NCBI RefSeq assembly: GCF_003261575.2 | Contig: NZ_CP036175.1 | Span: forward strand, 4,650,001-4,714,000 | DNA: 64,000 nucleotides | Source: Klebsiella huaxiensis | GTDB lineage: Bacteria; Pseudomonadota; Gammaproteobacteria; Enterobacterales; Enterobacteriaceae | Direction: 5' to 3' | Program-made: the position numbers and the translations under genes | Notes under the pieces: model-generated | Database searches by the model: none | The model's input: only the letters and a program-made list of their open reading frames with translations | Told to the model about the DNA's origin: nothing | Shown here: positions 1 to 7,709 of the stretch, piece by piece | Layout of the letters: each line of letters begins with the position of its first letter | Numbering within the stretch: position 1 is the first letter of the stretch

Positions 1-1449
1 AAAGAAGATAAGCAGCGCCGTGCGGTCTGCGTGATCGGCGACGGGGCAATTACCGCCGGGATGGCGTTTGAAGCAATGAACCACGCGGGCGATATCAAAC
101 CCGATCTGCTAGTGGTGCTCAACGACAATGAAATGTCGATTTCCGAAAACGTGGGCGCGCTAAACAACCATCTGGCGCAACTGCTTTCTGGAAAGCTCTA
201 TTCCACGCTGCGCGAAGGCGGCAAAAAGGTTTTCTCTGGCGTACCGCCGATTAAAGAGCTGCTCAAACGCACCGAGGAACACATCAAAGGGATGGTGGTT
301 CCGGGGACGCTGTTTGAAGAGCTGGGCTTTAACTACATTGGACCGGTGGACGGTCATGATGTTATCGGTCTGGTCAATACGCTGAAGAACATGCGCGACC
401 TCAAGGGGCCGCAGTTCCTGCATATTATGACCAAAAAAGGTCGCGGCTATGAGCCAGCCGAAAAAGACCCGATTACCTTCCATGCGGTGCCTAAATTCGA
501 CCACACCAGCGGCGTGCTGCCAAAAAGCAGCGGCGGCCTGCCCTCTTACTCGAAAATCTTTGGCGACTGGCTGTGCGAAACTGCCGCGAAAGATGACAAG
601 CTGATGGCTGTCACGCCAGCAATGCGTGAAGGTTCCGGGATGGTCGAGTTCTCGAAAAAATACCCTGACCAGTATTTCGATGTCGCTATTGCCGAGCAGC
701 ACGCGGTGACCTTTGCTGCCGGGCTGGCGATTGGCGGGTATAAACCGGTGGTGGCGATTTACTCTACCTTCCTGCAACGCGCCTATGATCAGGTGATTCA
801 CGATGTCGCCATCCAGAAGCTGCCGGTGCTGTTCGCTATCGATCGTGCGGGTATCGTTGGCGCTGACGGTCAGACCCATCAGGGTGCATTCGATATTTCC
901 TTCCTGCGCTGCATTCCGGATATGGTCATTATGACCCCGAGCGACGAGAACGAATGCCGCCAGATGCTGCATACCGGTTATCACTACAACGACGGACCAA
1001 GCGCGGTGCGCTATCCGCGCGGCGCTGGTACCGGCGCGGCGTTTGAGCCGCTGACCTTACTGCCTATCGGTAAAGGCGTGGTGAAACGCAAAGGCGAGAA
1101 AATCGCGATTCTGAACTTCGGCACGTTGCTACCGCAAGCGGCCAAAGCGGCGGAAAATCTTAACGCCACGCTGGTGGATATGCGCTTTGCTAAGCCGTTG
1201 GACGAATCGCTTGTCCTACAGCTTGCCGCAGAACACGACGTGCTGGTCACTCTGGAAGAGAACGCCATTATGGGTGGCGCGGGTAGCGGCGTGAATGAAC
1301 TACTGATGGCCCGCCGCCGTGTGGTACCGGTGCTGAATCTGGGCCTACCTGATTTCTTTATCCCGCAAGGGACTCAGGAAGAAGTTCATGCCGACCTCGG
1401 CCTGGATGCCGCTGGTATAGAAGCCAAAATCAATACCTGGCTAGCATAA
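1..1449 (+). CDS. dxs: 1-deoxy-D-xylulose-5-phosphate synthase, 3' part
   Basis: This is the C-terminal 482 residues of DXS, the thiamine-diphosphate enzyme that joins pyruvate and glyceraldehyde 3-phosphate to make DXP for isoprenoids, thiamine and pyridoxal. The frame is open from base 1. Against the usual 620 residues, about 138 N-terminal residues lie outside the window. Visible landmarks are the GDGAI...NDNE thiamine-diphosphate/Mg site near the start, the AEQHAV segment carrying the catalytic Glu of the transketolase pyrimidine domain, and the C-terminal transketolase-like domain ending WLA. The sequence is very close to E. coli Dxs. A GTG at position 31 is internal, not a start. In E. 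coli this gene lies downstream of ispA, also off the window. Confidence 0.97.
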   Translation, partial: KEDKQRRAVCVIGDGAITAGMAFEAMNHAGDIKPDLLVVLNDNEMSISENVGALNNHLAQLLSGKLYSTLREGGKKVFSGVPPIKELLKRTEEHIKGMVVPGTLFEELGFNYIGPVDGHDVIGLVNTLKNMRDLKGPQFLHIMTKKGRGYEPAEKDPITFHAVPKFDHTSGVLPKSSGGLPSYSKIFGDWLCETAAKDDKLMAVTPAMREGSGMVEFSKKYPDQYFDVAIAEQHAVTFAAGLAIGGYKPVVAIYSTFLQRAYDQVIHDVAIQKLPVLFAIDRAGIVGADGQTHQGAFDISFLRCIPDMVIMTPSDENECRQMLHTGYHYNDGPSAVRYPRGAGTGAAFEPLTLLPIGKGVVKRKGEKIAILNFGTLLPQAAKAAENLNATLVDMRFAKPLDESLVLQLAAEHDVLVTLEENAIMGGAGSGVNELLMARRRVVPVLNLGLPDFFIPQGTQEEVHADLGLDAAGIEAKINTWLA

Positions 1450-1460
1450 CCCCCCCTGGT

Positions 1461-1503
1461 GCTCCTGCTATGCTTAAAGGATACCCTTTAAAGTAGCAGG
1501 AGC
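1461..1503 (+). promoter_or_regulatory. hairpin sequestering the yajO ribosome binding site
   Basis: The dxs-yajO gap holds a two-tier inverted repeat. The outer arms GCTCCTGCTA (1461-1470) and TAGCAGGAGC (1494-1503) pair over 10 bp. The inner arms TTAAAGG (1474-1480) and CCTTTAA (1485-1491) close a 4-nt loop. The right outer arm contains the AGGAG Shine-Dalgarno of yajO, so folding would hide it. No U-run follows, so it is not a standard intrinsic terminator. A translational control role is inferred. Confidence 0.5.
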
Positions 1504-1508
1504 GCATT

Positions 1509-2483
1509 ATGCATTACATTCCCCTTGGCGATACCGATCTGCGCGTTTCCCGGCTTTGCCTCGGCTGCATGACCTTTGGCGAACCGGATCGCGGCAACCA
1601 TGCCTGGACCTTACCGGAAGAGAGCAGCCGCCCGCTGATAAAGCACGCTCTGGAAGGCGGTATTAATTTTTTCGACACCTCAAACAACTATTCTGACGGC
1701 AGCAGTGAGGAGATCCTCGGCCGCGCGCTGCGTGAGTATGCCCGCCGCGACTCGGTTATCGTTGCTACCAAGGTTTATCATCAGGTGGGCGATCTACCGC
1801 AGGGCCTGTCGCGTGCGCAGATTCTGCGTTCCATTGACGATAGCCTGCGCCGCCTCGGCATGGAGTATGTCGATCTGCTGCAAATCCATCGCTGGGATTA
1901 CAGCACGCCCATTGAAGAGACCCTGGAGGCGCTAAACGACGTGGTTAAAGCGGGTAAGGCTCGATATATCGGCGCGTCGTCGATGCATGCCCGGCAGTTC
2001 GCTCAGGCTCTGATGTTGCAGGAGAAAAACAACTGGGCGCGCTTCGTGACCATGCAGGATCACTACAACCTGATTTACCGCGAAGAAGAAAATGAGATGT
2101 TGCCGCTGTGCAGCCGCGAAGGCGTCGCAGTGATGCCGTGGAGCCCGCTGGCTCGCGGTCGCCTGACTCGCCCTTGGGGAGAAACTACCGCCCGACTGGT
2201 ATCGGATGAAGTCGGCAAGGCGCTCTACAACGCAACGGATGAAAATGATGAATTGATTGCCAACAACCTGGCCGAGGTAGCAGAGGAGCTTGACGCCAAT
2301 CGCGCTCAGGTAGCGCTGGCCTGGCTATTGAGCAAACCTGGCGTGGCTGCGCCAATTATTGGCGCATCAAGGCAGGAGCAAATGGACGAGCTGCTACATG
2401 CAGTCGATTTAACGCTCACACCGGAGCAGATTGAAAAGTTGGAGACGCCGTATAAACCGCACCCGATTGTCGGGTTCAAGTAA
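1509..2483 (+). CDS. yajO: aldo-keto reductase YajO
   Basis: A 324-residue NADPH-dependent aldo-keto reductase of the YajO family, cytosolic, with a single TIM-barrel domain. The catalytic tetrad is visible as D56, Y61, K88 and H127 (motifs FDTSNNY, VATKVY, LLQIHRWD). In E. coli, YajO has been linked to formation of 1-deoxyxylulose 5-phosphate from ribulose 5-phosphate. That would fit its place directly downstream of dxs, but the physiological substrate is not settled. The start is the ATG 4 nt after the AGGAGCGC Shine-Dalgarno. That site is buried in a strong hairpin, so translation may be coupled to read-through from dxs. Confidence 0.93.
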   Translation: MHYIPLGDTDLRVSRLCLGCMTFGEPDRGNHAWTLPEESSRPLIKHALEGGINFFDTSNNYSDGSSEEILGRALREYARRDSVIVATKVYHQVGDLPQGLSRAQILRSIDDSLRRLGMEYVDLLQIHRWDYSTPIEETLEALNDVVKAGKARYIGASSMHARQFAQALMLQEKNNWARFVTMQDHYNLIYREEENEMLPLCSREGVAVMPWSPLARGRLTRPWGETTARLVSDEVGKALYNATDENDELIANNLAEVAEELDANRAQVALAWLLSKPGVAAPIIGASRQEQMDELLHAVDLTLTPEQIEKLETPYKPHPIVGFK

Positions 2484-2508
2484 AGCTCAACGCCCGGCTC
2501 TTTCTTCT

Positions 2509-2596
2509 CCCCGGGGGCGGCGCGTTGCCCGGGCTACGGGTCCTGCGCGATCTGCGGATTAGGTAGCCCGGACAGGTGCGCAGCACCGCCTCCGGG
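2509..2596. repeat. REP pair (BIME) between yajO and pgpA
   Basis: Two inverted GC-rich palindromic units lie between the convergent genes yajO and pgpA. One runs CCCCGGGGGCGG...GGGCTAC (2509-2537), the other GTAGCCCGGACAGG...CCTCCGGG (2563-2596). The same units recur at about 54.6-54.9, 61.1, 61.8 and 63.7 kb. Their position between convergent 3' ends is typical for REP/BIME elements. Confidence 0.85.
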
Positions 2597-2623
2597 AAGC
2601 TGCTGACCTGGAGTTTACTGTGC

Positions 2624-3130
2624 TTAGAAAAGACCAATCGGCCAGTGGTGACCAATCACGTACAGCACCCCGGCGGAAATCACTCCGGCGACGATATCGT
2701 CTACCATGATCCCCATCCCGCCATGAATGTTGCGGTCGAACCAACGGATCGGCCATGGTTTCCACATATCAAAAATACGGAAAATCACAAACCCGGCGGC
2801 AATCCACTGCCAGTCCAACGTCGGTATAGCCATCAGGGTTATCCACATCCCGACAAACTCATCCCAGACGATACTGCCGTGATCGTGGGTACCCATATCT
2901 TTCGCCGTACGATGGCAGATATAGACGCCGATGCAAATGCCCATCATCACCACCAGCGAGTACAGCTGCCAGGGAAGAAAGGTCATCAGATACCAGAACG
3001 GAATCGACGCCAGCGACCCCATTGTTCCCGGCACCACGGGGCTTAGCCCGCTACCGAAGCCGGTAGCCAGAAGATGCCAGGGGTTGCTCATCTTCAGGCG
3101 GCTTTTCGCCACATCTCTACTACGTGCCAA
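2624..3130 (-). CDS. pgpA: phosphatidylglycerophosphatase A
   Basis: PgpA dephosphorylates phosphatidylglycerol phosphate in the inner membrane, the last step of phosphatidylglycerol synthesis. The DVAKSRLKMSNPWHLL N-terminus, GLSPVVPGTMGS, HDHGSIVWDEF and DRNIHGGMGI segments match the family. Several hydrophobic segments are visible. The start is uncertain. The codon matching the E. coli ATG is ACG here. I chose TTG at 3130 (168 residues) because AAGGGA lies about 10 nt upstream; GTG at 3112 or ATG at 3091 are alternatives. With the TTG start the gene overlaps the 3' end of thiL by 11 bp, suggesting translational coupling. It is last in the nusB-thiL-pgpA run. Confidence 0.92.
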   Translation of the reverse strand: MARSRDVAKSRLKMSNPWHLLATGFGSGLSPVVPGTMGSLASIPFWYLMTFLPWQLYSLVVMMGICIGVYICHRTAKDMGTHDHGSIVWDEFVGMWITLMAIPTLDWQWIAAGFVIFRIFDMWKPWPIRWFDRNIHGGMGIMVDDIVAGVISAGVLYVIGHHWPIGLF

Positions 3131-4094
3131 AATGATCGTATCCCTTAAAATCGAGCGTGACAGGCTTGCCTTCGCGGATGAATTGCAGGCCTTCCGATTC
3201 AGGGAGAATCTGGCCAATACAGGTGAAACGTGCGCCGAGATTGGCGAGGGCGACGTCAAGCGCCCCGCGATTGAGTTCCGGCACGGTAAAGCACAGTTCA
3301 TAATCTTCGCCGCCGGAGAGAGCCCAACGCAACGCCTGTTCCGTTTCAACCTGACGCAGCATTGCCTCCGAGAACGGCATCGCGTCGAGATCGACGCGCG
3401 CACCGCAGCCGCTGGCGTTAAGAATATGACCCAGATCGGAAATCAAGCCATCGGAGAGATCGATAGCCGAGGTTGCCAGATCGCGCAGCGCTTGCCCCTG
3501 CAGAACGCGCGGCAGCGGACGCAGGTGGCGTGCCAGCAGGTAATCAGCATCGGGCGCATCTTCAACCTGAAGCCGGTCCTGCAAGATCGCCAGTCCCGCA
3601 GCGCTGTCACCCGGTGTTCCGGTGACGTAAATCCAGTCGCCAGGCTTCGCTCCAGAGCGCTTCAGCCCGCGCCCTGTCGGCACAAAGCCGTGGATACCCA
3701 GCGTCATCGACAACGGCCCCCGGGTGGTATCGCCGCCAATCAACTGCATATCGTAATAGTTGAGCTGGACAAACAGGCTATCGCTAAAGGCTTCAAGCCA
3801 CGCTTCGTCTGCTTCCGGAAGGGTCAGGGCCAGCGTTAACCACGCCGGTTCAGCGCCCATTGCCGCAAGGTCGCTCAGATTCACCGCCAGTGCTTTATAA
3901 GCGAGGTCAGCAGGGTCGATGTCAGGTAAAAAATGGTTTCCCGCCACCAGGGTGTCGGTGCTGATTGCCAGCGTTTTTTTCTCGGGGATATTCAGGAGCG
4001 CGCAGTCGTCGCCAATGCCGGTTTCAACATCGAGACGAGCGCTTTTAACACGATCAAAATAACGGGCAATCAGGGAAAACTCGCCGCATGCCAT
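3120..4094 (-). CDS. thiL: thiamine-monophosphate kinase
   Basis: ThiL phosphorylates thiamine monophosphate with ATP to give thiamine diphosphate, the active cofactor. The 324-residue protein matches E. coli ThiL (325) almost throughout. Motifs of the PurM/ThiL ATP-binding fold are visible: GIGDDCALL (near 27-35), the NLSDLAAMGA segment, GGDTTRGPLSMT, GTPGDSAAGLA, AIDLSDGL and GGEDYELC. The start is the ATG at 4094, preceded by a weak GAGG. The gene is 75 nt downstream of nusB, with a hairpin in between. Its product serves Dxs and other thiamine-dependent enzymes encoded nearby. Confidence 0.97.
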   Translation of the reverse strand: MACGEFSLIARYFDRVKSARLDVETGIGDDCALLNIPEKKTLAISTDTLVAGNHFLPDIDPADLAYKALAVNLSDLAAMGAEPAWLTLALTLPEADEAWLEAFSDSLFVQLNYYDMQLIGGDTTRGPLSMTLGIHGFVPTGRGLKRSGAKPGDWIYVTGTPGDSAAGLAILQDRLQVEDAPDADYLLARHLRPLPRVLQGQALRDLATSAIDLSDGLISDLGHILNASGCGARVDLDAMPFSEAMLRQVETEQALRWALSGGEDYELCFTVPELNRGALDVALANLGARFTCIGQILPESEGLQFIREGKPVTLDFKGYDHFGT

Positions 4095-4124
4095 ACGTTA
4101 TGCCTCAGCAAAAGAAAAGAATAA

Positions 4125-4162
4125 GGCCGGATTTGCAGGAAAGATAATCTGCGAATCCGGCC
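4125..4162 (-). terminator. hairpin between nusB and thiL, possible attenuator
   Basis: Arms GGCCGGATTTGCAG (4125-4138) and CTGCGAATCCGGCC (4149-4162) form a 14-bp stem with one G-T pair and a 10-nt loop. On the minus strand it is followed by TTATTCTTTTCTTTT, a moderately U-rich tail. It lies just after the nusB stop and before thiL, so it may reduce rather than block transcription into thiL-pgpA. Confidence 0.55.
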
Positions 4163-4169
4163 CTGGAGT

Positions 4170-4589
4170 TTACTTTTTGTTGGGACGAATTACCGGGGCT
4201 GCTTTGTCCAGCACGCCGTTGACAAACTTGTGGCTATCTTCAGCGCCAAAGGTTTTCGCCAGTTCAATGGCTTCGTTAATCGCAACTTTGTACGGGACAT
4301 CGCTACGCTTTGACAGCTCAAACAGCGCAATTCGCAGTACCGCTTTTTCCACCTGACCCAGCTCTTCCAGCAGGCGGGACAGGTACGGCTTCATCAAGCC
4401 GTCGAGGTACGCGCTGTTAGTCGCCACTCCGGTCAGCAGTTCACGGAAATACAGAACGTCAACATCTTTCACATCCTGTTCCGCCAGGAACTGGTATTCG
4501 ACATCAGCGATGTCGTTTTTGGACAACTGCCAGGAGTAAAGCGCCTGGACAGCACACTCACGGGCGCGGCGACGAGCAGCAGGTTTCAC
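4170..4589 (-). CDS. nusB: transcription antitermination factor NusB
   Basis: NusB is a 139-residue, all-helical RNA-binding protein. It binds boxA RNA with NusE (ribosomal protein S10) in rRNA and lambda N antitermination complexes. The N-terminal ARRRARECAVQALYSWQLS, the central RELLTGV segment and the C-terminal DVPYKVAINEAIELAK...FVNGVLD signature are all present. It is the full family length. It lies 19 nt downstream of ribE in the same direction, as in the E. coli ribD-ribE-nusB operon. Confidence 0.98.
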   Translation of the reverse strand: MKPAARRRARECAVQALYSWQLSKNDIADVEYQFLAEQDVKDVDVLYFRELLTGVATNSAYLDGLMKPYLSRLLEELGQVEKAVLRIALFELSKRSDVPYKVAINEAIELAKTFGAEDSHKFVNGVLDKAAPVIRPNKK

Positions 4590-4608
4590 GGAATTCCCCT
4601 TACAAAAA

Positions 4609-5079
4609 TCAGGCCTTGATGGCTTTCAATACGTTAATCATTTCCAGCGCAGTCAGCGCTGCTTCAGCGCCTTTGTTACCGGCTTTGGTACCAGCACGCT
4701 CGATGGCTTGTTCAATACTTTCAGTGGTCAGAACACCGAAGGCTACCGGGATCCCGCTGTCCTGAGCGACATGCGCCAGGCCATTGCTTGCTCCGCCAGC
4801 CACATATTCAAAGTGCGCAGTGCCGCCACGGATAACGGTACCCAGCGCGATCACCGCGTCATATTTACCGGTTTTCGCCAGTGCGTCAGTCGCCAGCGGC
4901 AGCTCATACGCACCAGGAACCCAAACAACGGTAATGTTTTCATCTTTGACCTGGCCAATGCGTTTCAGGGCGTCAATCGCACCTTCCAGCAGGCTGTCAT
5001 TGATAAAGTTGTTGAAACGCGCAATGGTGATGGCGACGCGGGCGTCCGGGGTAGCAACGTTAGCTTCAATAATGTTCAT
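4609..5079 (-). CDS. ribE: 6,7-dimethyl-8-ribityllumazine synthase
   Basis: Lumazine synthase (also called RibH) condenses 5-amino-6-ribitylaminouracil with 3,4-dihydroxy-2-butanone 4-phosphate, the penultimate step of riboflavin synthesis. It assembles as a large icosahedral or pentameric particle. The 156-residue protein has the characteristic ARFNNFI, VPGAYELP, ALGTVIRGGTAHFEYV and GVLTTE segments; the histidine in the last-but-one is the catalytic His. It lies 88 nt downstream of ribD and 19 nt upstream of nusB. The start ATG at 5079 has a clear GAAGGAAG upstream. Confidence 0.97.
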   Translation of the reverse strand: MNIIEANVATPDARVAITIARFNNFINDSLLEGAIDALKRIGQVKDENITVVWVPGAYELPLATDALAKTGKYDAVIALGTVIRGGTAHFEYVAGGASNGLAHVAQDSGIPVAFGVLTTESIEQAIERAGTKAGNKGAEAALTALEMINVLKAIKA

Positions 5080-5167
5080 ACTCTTCCTTCGGGTTCATTT
5101 GGCCCCGCAAGGGGGGCGGATTCTATCATATTAATCGGCGCACTGCTTTCCCTTTTGACCGGGGAAA

Positions 5168-6271
5168 TCAAGCGTTCATTAAATGCAGGCAAATATCCGG
5201 GCCTGCATGACGTATCTCGTTGAATTTAAAATGGGGTGCTTGCTCGAGTTTCTCAAGCCCCGGCAGCGCACATAATCCGCGTGCATCGGTGCCTAACAGT
5301 TTAGGCGCAATGTAGACGATAAGCTCGTCCACCAACCCGGCCTGCAACAGCGCACCAGCAAGCGTTGGCCCCGCTTCGACCCAAATACTATTAATTTGCT
5401 GTTTACCCAGTTGCATCATCAGCACCACCAGATCAAGATGGCCGTTATGCTCGGGAACCAGCAGGCTGCGCACGTTTTCCGGCCACTGACGAGCATCTTC
5501 GTGAGTGCGGGCAAACAGCGTCTCACCCGCCTGCTGCACGATACGATGCTGCGGGGTCACGCGGTTCTGACTATCGATAACGATCCGTAAAGGCTGGCGT
5601 AGGTTTTCTCGCGGATACAATGCCTGGGTGTCGGCATTGAGCTCGTCCCAGCGCACGGTTAGCGCCGGATCGTCAGTCAGTACCGTCGCGCTGCTGGTAA
5701 GGATAGCGTGGCTCTGCGCACGTAGACGCTGAACATCGCGTCGCGCCTGTGGAGAGGTTATCCACTGGCTCTCTCCGCTGGCCATCGCCGTGCGGCCATC
5801 CAGCGACGCGCCCATTTTAAGCTGGATATAAGGAAATCCGGTACGCATCCGTTTGAGAAAACCTTTATTCAGCGCTTCGGCCTCGTTCATCATCAGCCCG
5901 TGGCTGACGTCGATGCCTTCCTGCTGCAGGCGGTACAGACCGCGCCCCGCCACCTGCGGATTCGGGTCCTGCATTGCGGCAACCACACGAGAAACGCCCG
6001 CGGCAATCAGCGCTTCGCAGCACGGCGGCGTACGCCCATGATGGCTGCAGGGCTCCAGCGTGACGTAAGCCGTCGCGCCTTTAGCTTTTTCACCAGCCAT
6101 ACGCAGCGCGTGGACTTCAGCGTGAGGTTCGCCAGCACGGTAGTGAAAACCTTCACCGACGATCTCGCCATCTTTGACGATCACGCAGCCGACATTCGGG
6201 TTGGGGTGAGTGGTGAAGCGTCCGCGCGCGGCCAGCTTGAGCGCTCGCGCCATGTACATTTCGTCCAGCAT
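5168..6271 (-). CDS. ribD: bifunctional riboflavin biosynthesis deaminase/reductase
   Basis: RibD deaminates the GTP-derived pyrimidine and then reduces its ribosyl side chain, two consecutive steps of riboflavin synthesis. The 367 residues divide into an N-terminal cytidine-deaminase-like zinc domain (zinc ligands H50, C75 and C84, catalytic E52, in PHAEVHAL and EPCSHHGRTPPCC) and a C-terminal dihydrofolate-reductase-like domain starting near residue 147 (YIQLKMGASLDGRTA). The start lies 3 nt after the nrdR stop, so the two genes are one transcription unit. Confidence 0.97.
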   Translation of the reverse strand: MLDEMYMARALKLAARGRFTTHPNPNVGCVIVKDGEIVGEGFHYRAGEPHAEVHALRMAGEKAKGATAYVTLEPCSHHGRTPPCCEALIAAGVSRVVAAMQDPNPQVAGRGLYRLQQEGIDVSHGLMMNEAEALNKGFLKRMRTGFPYIQLKMGASLDGRTAMASGESQWITSPQARRDVQRLRAQSHAILTSSATVLTDDPALTVRWDELNADTQALYPRENLRQPLRIVIDSQNRVTPQHRIVQQAGETLFARTHEDARQWPENVRSLLVPEHNGHLDLVVLMMQLGKQQINSIWVEAGPTLAGALLQAGLVDELIVYIAPKLLGTDARGLCALPGLEKLEQAPHFKFNEIRHAGPDICLHLMNA

Positions 6272-6274
6272 AGT

Positions 6275-6724
6275 TTAATCCTGTAGGCGGGCGATCTCTT
6301 CGCCGAACTCTTTGATATCTTCAAAGCTGCGATAGACGGAAGCAAAGCGGATATAGGCCACTTTATCGAGCTTTTTCAGCTGCTCCATCACCAGGTTGCC
6401 GATCATTTTGCTCGGTACTTCGCGCTCGCCGGTCCCGCGCAGATGCGTTTTAATGTGGTTAACAGCCATTTCCACGTCGTCAGAGCTGACTGGACGTTTC
6501 TCCAGGGCTTTCAACATTCCGCTCCGCAGTTTTTCTTCATTGAAGGGTTCACGCACATCGTTGCTTTTTACGACCCGCGGCATCACCAGCTCCGCCACTT
6601 CAAACGTCGTAAAACGCTCATTACAGACCAGACACTGGCGACGGCGGCGCACGGAAGAGCCCTCGCCCACCAGACGAGAGTCGATAACTTTGGTATCTAC
6701 GGCGAAACAGAAAGGGCAATGCAT
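6275..6724 (-). CDS. nrdR: transcriptional repressor NrdR
   Basis: NrdR represses ribonucleotide reductase genes by binding NrdR boxes, using ATP/dATP occupancy of its ATP-cone as the signal. From the ATG at 6724 the protein is 149 residues, the usual length; an upstream in-frame ATG would only add five. The zinc ribbon ligands C3, C6, C31 and C34 are visible (MHCPFC and QCLVC), with a basic RRRR run between the pairs. The ATP-cone covers about 49-139 (PRVVKSNDVREPF onward). It leads the ribD-ribE-nusB transcription unit. Confidence 0.97.
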   Translation of the reverse strand: MHCPFCFAVDTKVIDSRLVGEGSSVRRRRQCLVCNERFTTFEVAELVMPRVVKSNDVREPFNEEKLRSGMLKALEKRPVSSDDVEMAVNHIKTHLRGTGEREVPSKMIGNLVMEQLKKLDKVAYIRFASVYRSFEDIKEFGEEIARLQD

Positions 6725-6871
6725 AGCGCGTCCTGACATGTAATTAAACTAACAGGTAGTTTACCGCGAAGTGACGAGACAACAAAGGAAGAGCTTTTGA
6801 GATAAAGGATCTATAGTGCGCTTACCCGAACAGTCTACCATTAAGCATCCTCTGTTAACGGAATCCCAACC

Positions 6872-7414
6872 ATGACAAGACGTTATTTAAAACTGGCCAT
6901 TATGGGTAGCCTTTTCACCCTCAGCGCCTGTGCACAGCAAAGCGAAGTCCGCCAGATGAACCAGAGCGTGAGTACGTTGAGCAAGGAAATGACTCAGCTC
7001 AATCAGCAAACGGTAAAAATTACTCAGCAAAACGTCCTGAATGCAAAATCGACCCGTGGCGTTTATCTGCTGCCGGACGCAAAAACGCCAGCGCGATTGA
7101 ACAGCCAGATCGGTACGCTGCGCATGTCGCTGCTCAATATCACGCCTGATGGTGACGGTACCAGGCTGACGCTGCGCGTTCAGGGCGAATCTAACGATCC
7201 GCTGCCGGCATTTAGCGCAACCGTAGCTTCAGGACAAATCAGCGGTACGACTGAGAATTATCAGGAAGTGAACGTGCAGGATCAGCTGATTAGCGCCCCG
7301 GCAAGCACGCTGGCACCGAGCGATGTCGATATTCCACTGCGCCTCAATGGCGTCACGCCGAAACAAGTCGGTTTTGTCCGTATCCACGATATTCAGCCTG
7401 CCAACATGCAGTAA
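6872..7414 (+). CDS. yajI: DUF3251 lipoprotein YajI
   Basis: A predicted outer-membrane lipoprotein of 180 residues. The signal peptide ends in the lipobox LSAC with the modified cysteine at residue 20. Residues 25-50 look like a short coiled coil (SEVRQMNQSVSTLSKEM...), followed by a beta-rich DUF3251 domain. The closest named relative is E. coli YajI, whose function is unknown. The gene is divergent from nrdR and ends in a hairpin. Confidence 0.93.
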   Translation: MTRRYLKLAIMGSLFTLSACAQQSEVRQMNQSVSTLSKEMTQLNQQTVKITQQNVLNAKSTRGVYLLPDAKTPARLNSQIGTLRMSLLNITPDGDGTRLTLRVQGESNDPLPAFSATVASGQISGTTENYQEVNVQDQLISAPASTLAPSDVDIPLRLNGVTPKQVGFVRIHDIQPANMQ

Positions 7415-7422
7415 CACCTTCC

Positions 7423-7445
7423 GCCGGATGCCATAAACATCCGGC
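7423..7445 (+). terminator. hairpin after yajI
   Basis: Arms GCCGGATG (7423-7430) and CATCCGGC (7438-7445) pair perfectly over 8 bp with a 7-nt loop, 9 nt after the yajI stop. The tail is only weakly T-rich, so termination strength is uncertain. Confidence 0.6.
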
Positions 7446-7549
7446 ATTTCCCCGCATTGAAAATCCATTTACAGATTTCCCGATCGGTTCACTAAAAATT
7501 GACAGCATTTATGAATTTCAGTGGCATTTTGTCAAGAAATGCATAAAAT

Positions 7550-7630
7550 CGTGAACGCAATCGATTACGCGCATGTTCGTTATGTGAAACAACACATATT
7601 TTTGTGAGCAATGATTCCTATAATAGACGC
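7550..7630 (+). promoter_or_regulatory. tsx promoter with CRP/CytR-type sites
   Basis: A -10 hexamer TATAAT (7619-7624) predicts a start near 7631. A CRP-like site TGTGAAACAACACATA (7583-7598) is centred near -40.5, and a second weaker one, CGTGA-N6-TCGAT (7550-7565), near -73.5. This is the spacing of the E. coli tsx P2 promoter, where CytR binds cooperatively between two CRP dimers. The intervening GCAATCGATTACG could hold CytR half-sites. The rest of 7446-7709 shows only the leader of tsx. Confidence 0.6.
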
Positions 7631-7709
7631 CACAGAAATACGAAATATTTAGAAACGCTTCGGCGATTCTTTTAACGCCTTCAGGCTTAATTTAAACAGT
7701 GGCATCATT

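Noticed and set aside
160..984. 274-codon minus-strand open frame
   Set aside because: It is antisense to dxs and shows no recognisable family signature.
2931..3839. 302-codon plus-strand open frame
   Set aside because: It is antisense to thiL and pgpA, both strongly supported by family similarity.
5080..5167. FMN riboswitch before ribE
   Set aside because: The 88-nt gap between ribD and ribE is too short and lacks the conserved RFN elements. In enterics this riboswitch precedes ribB.
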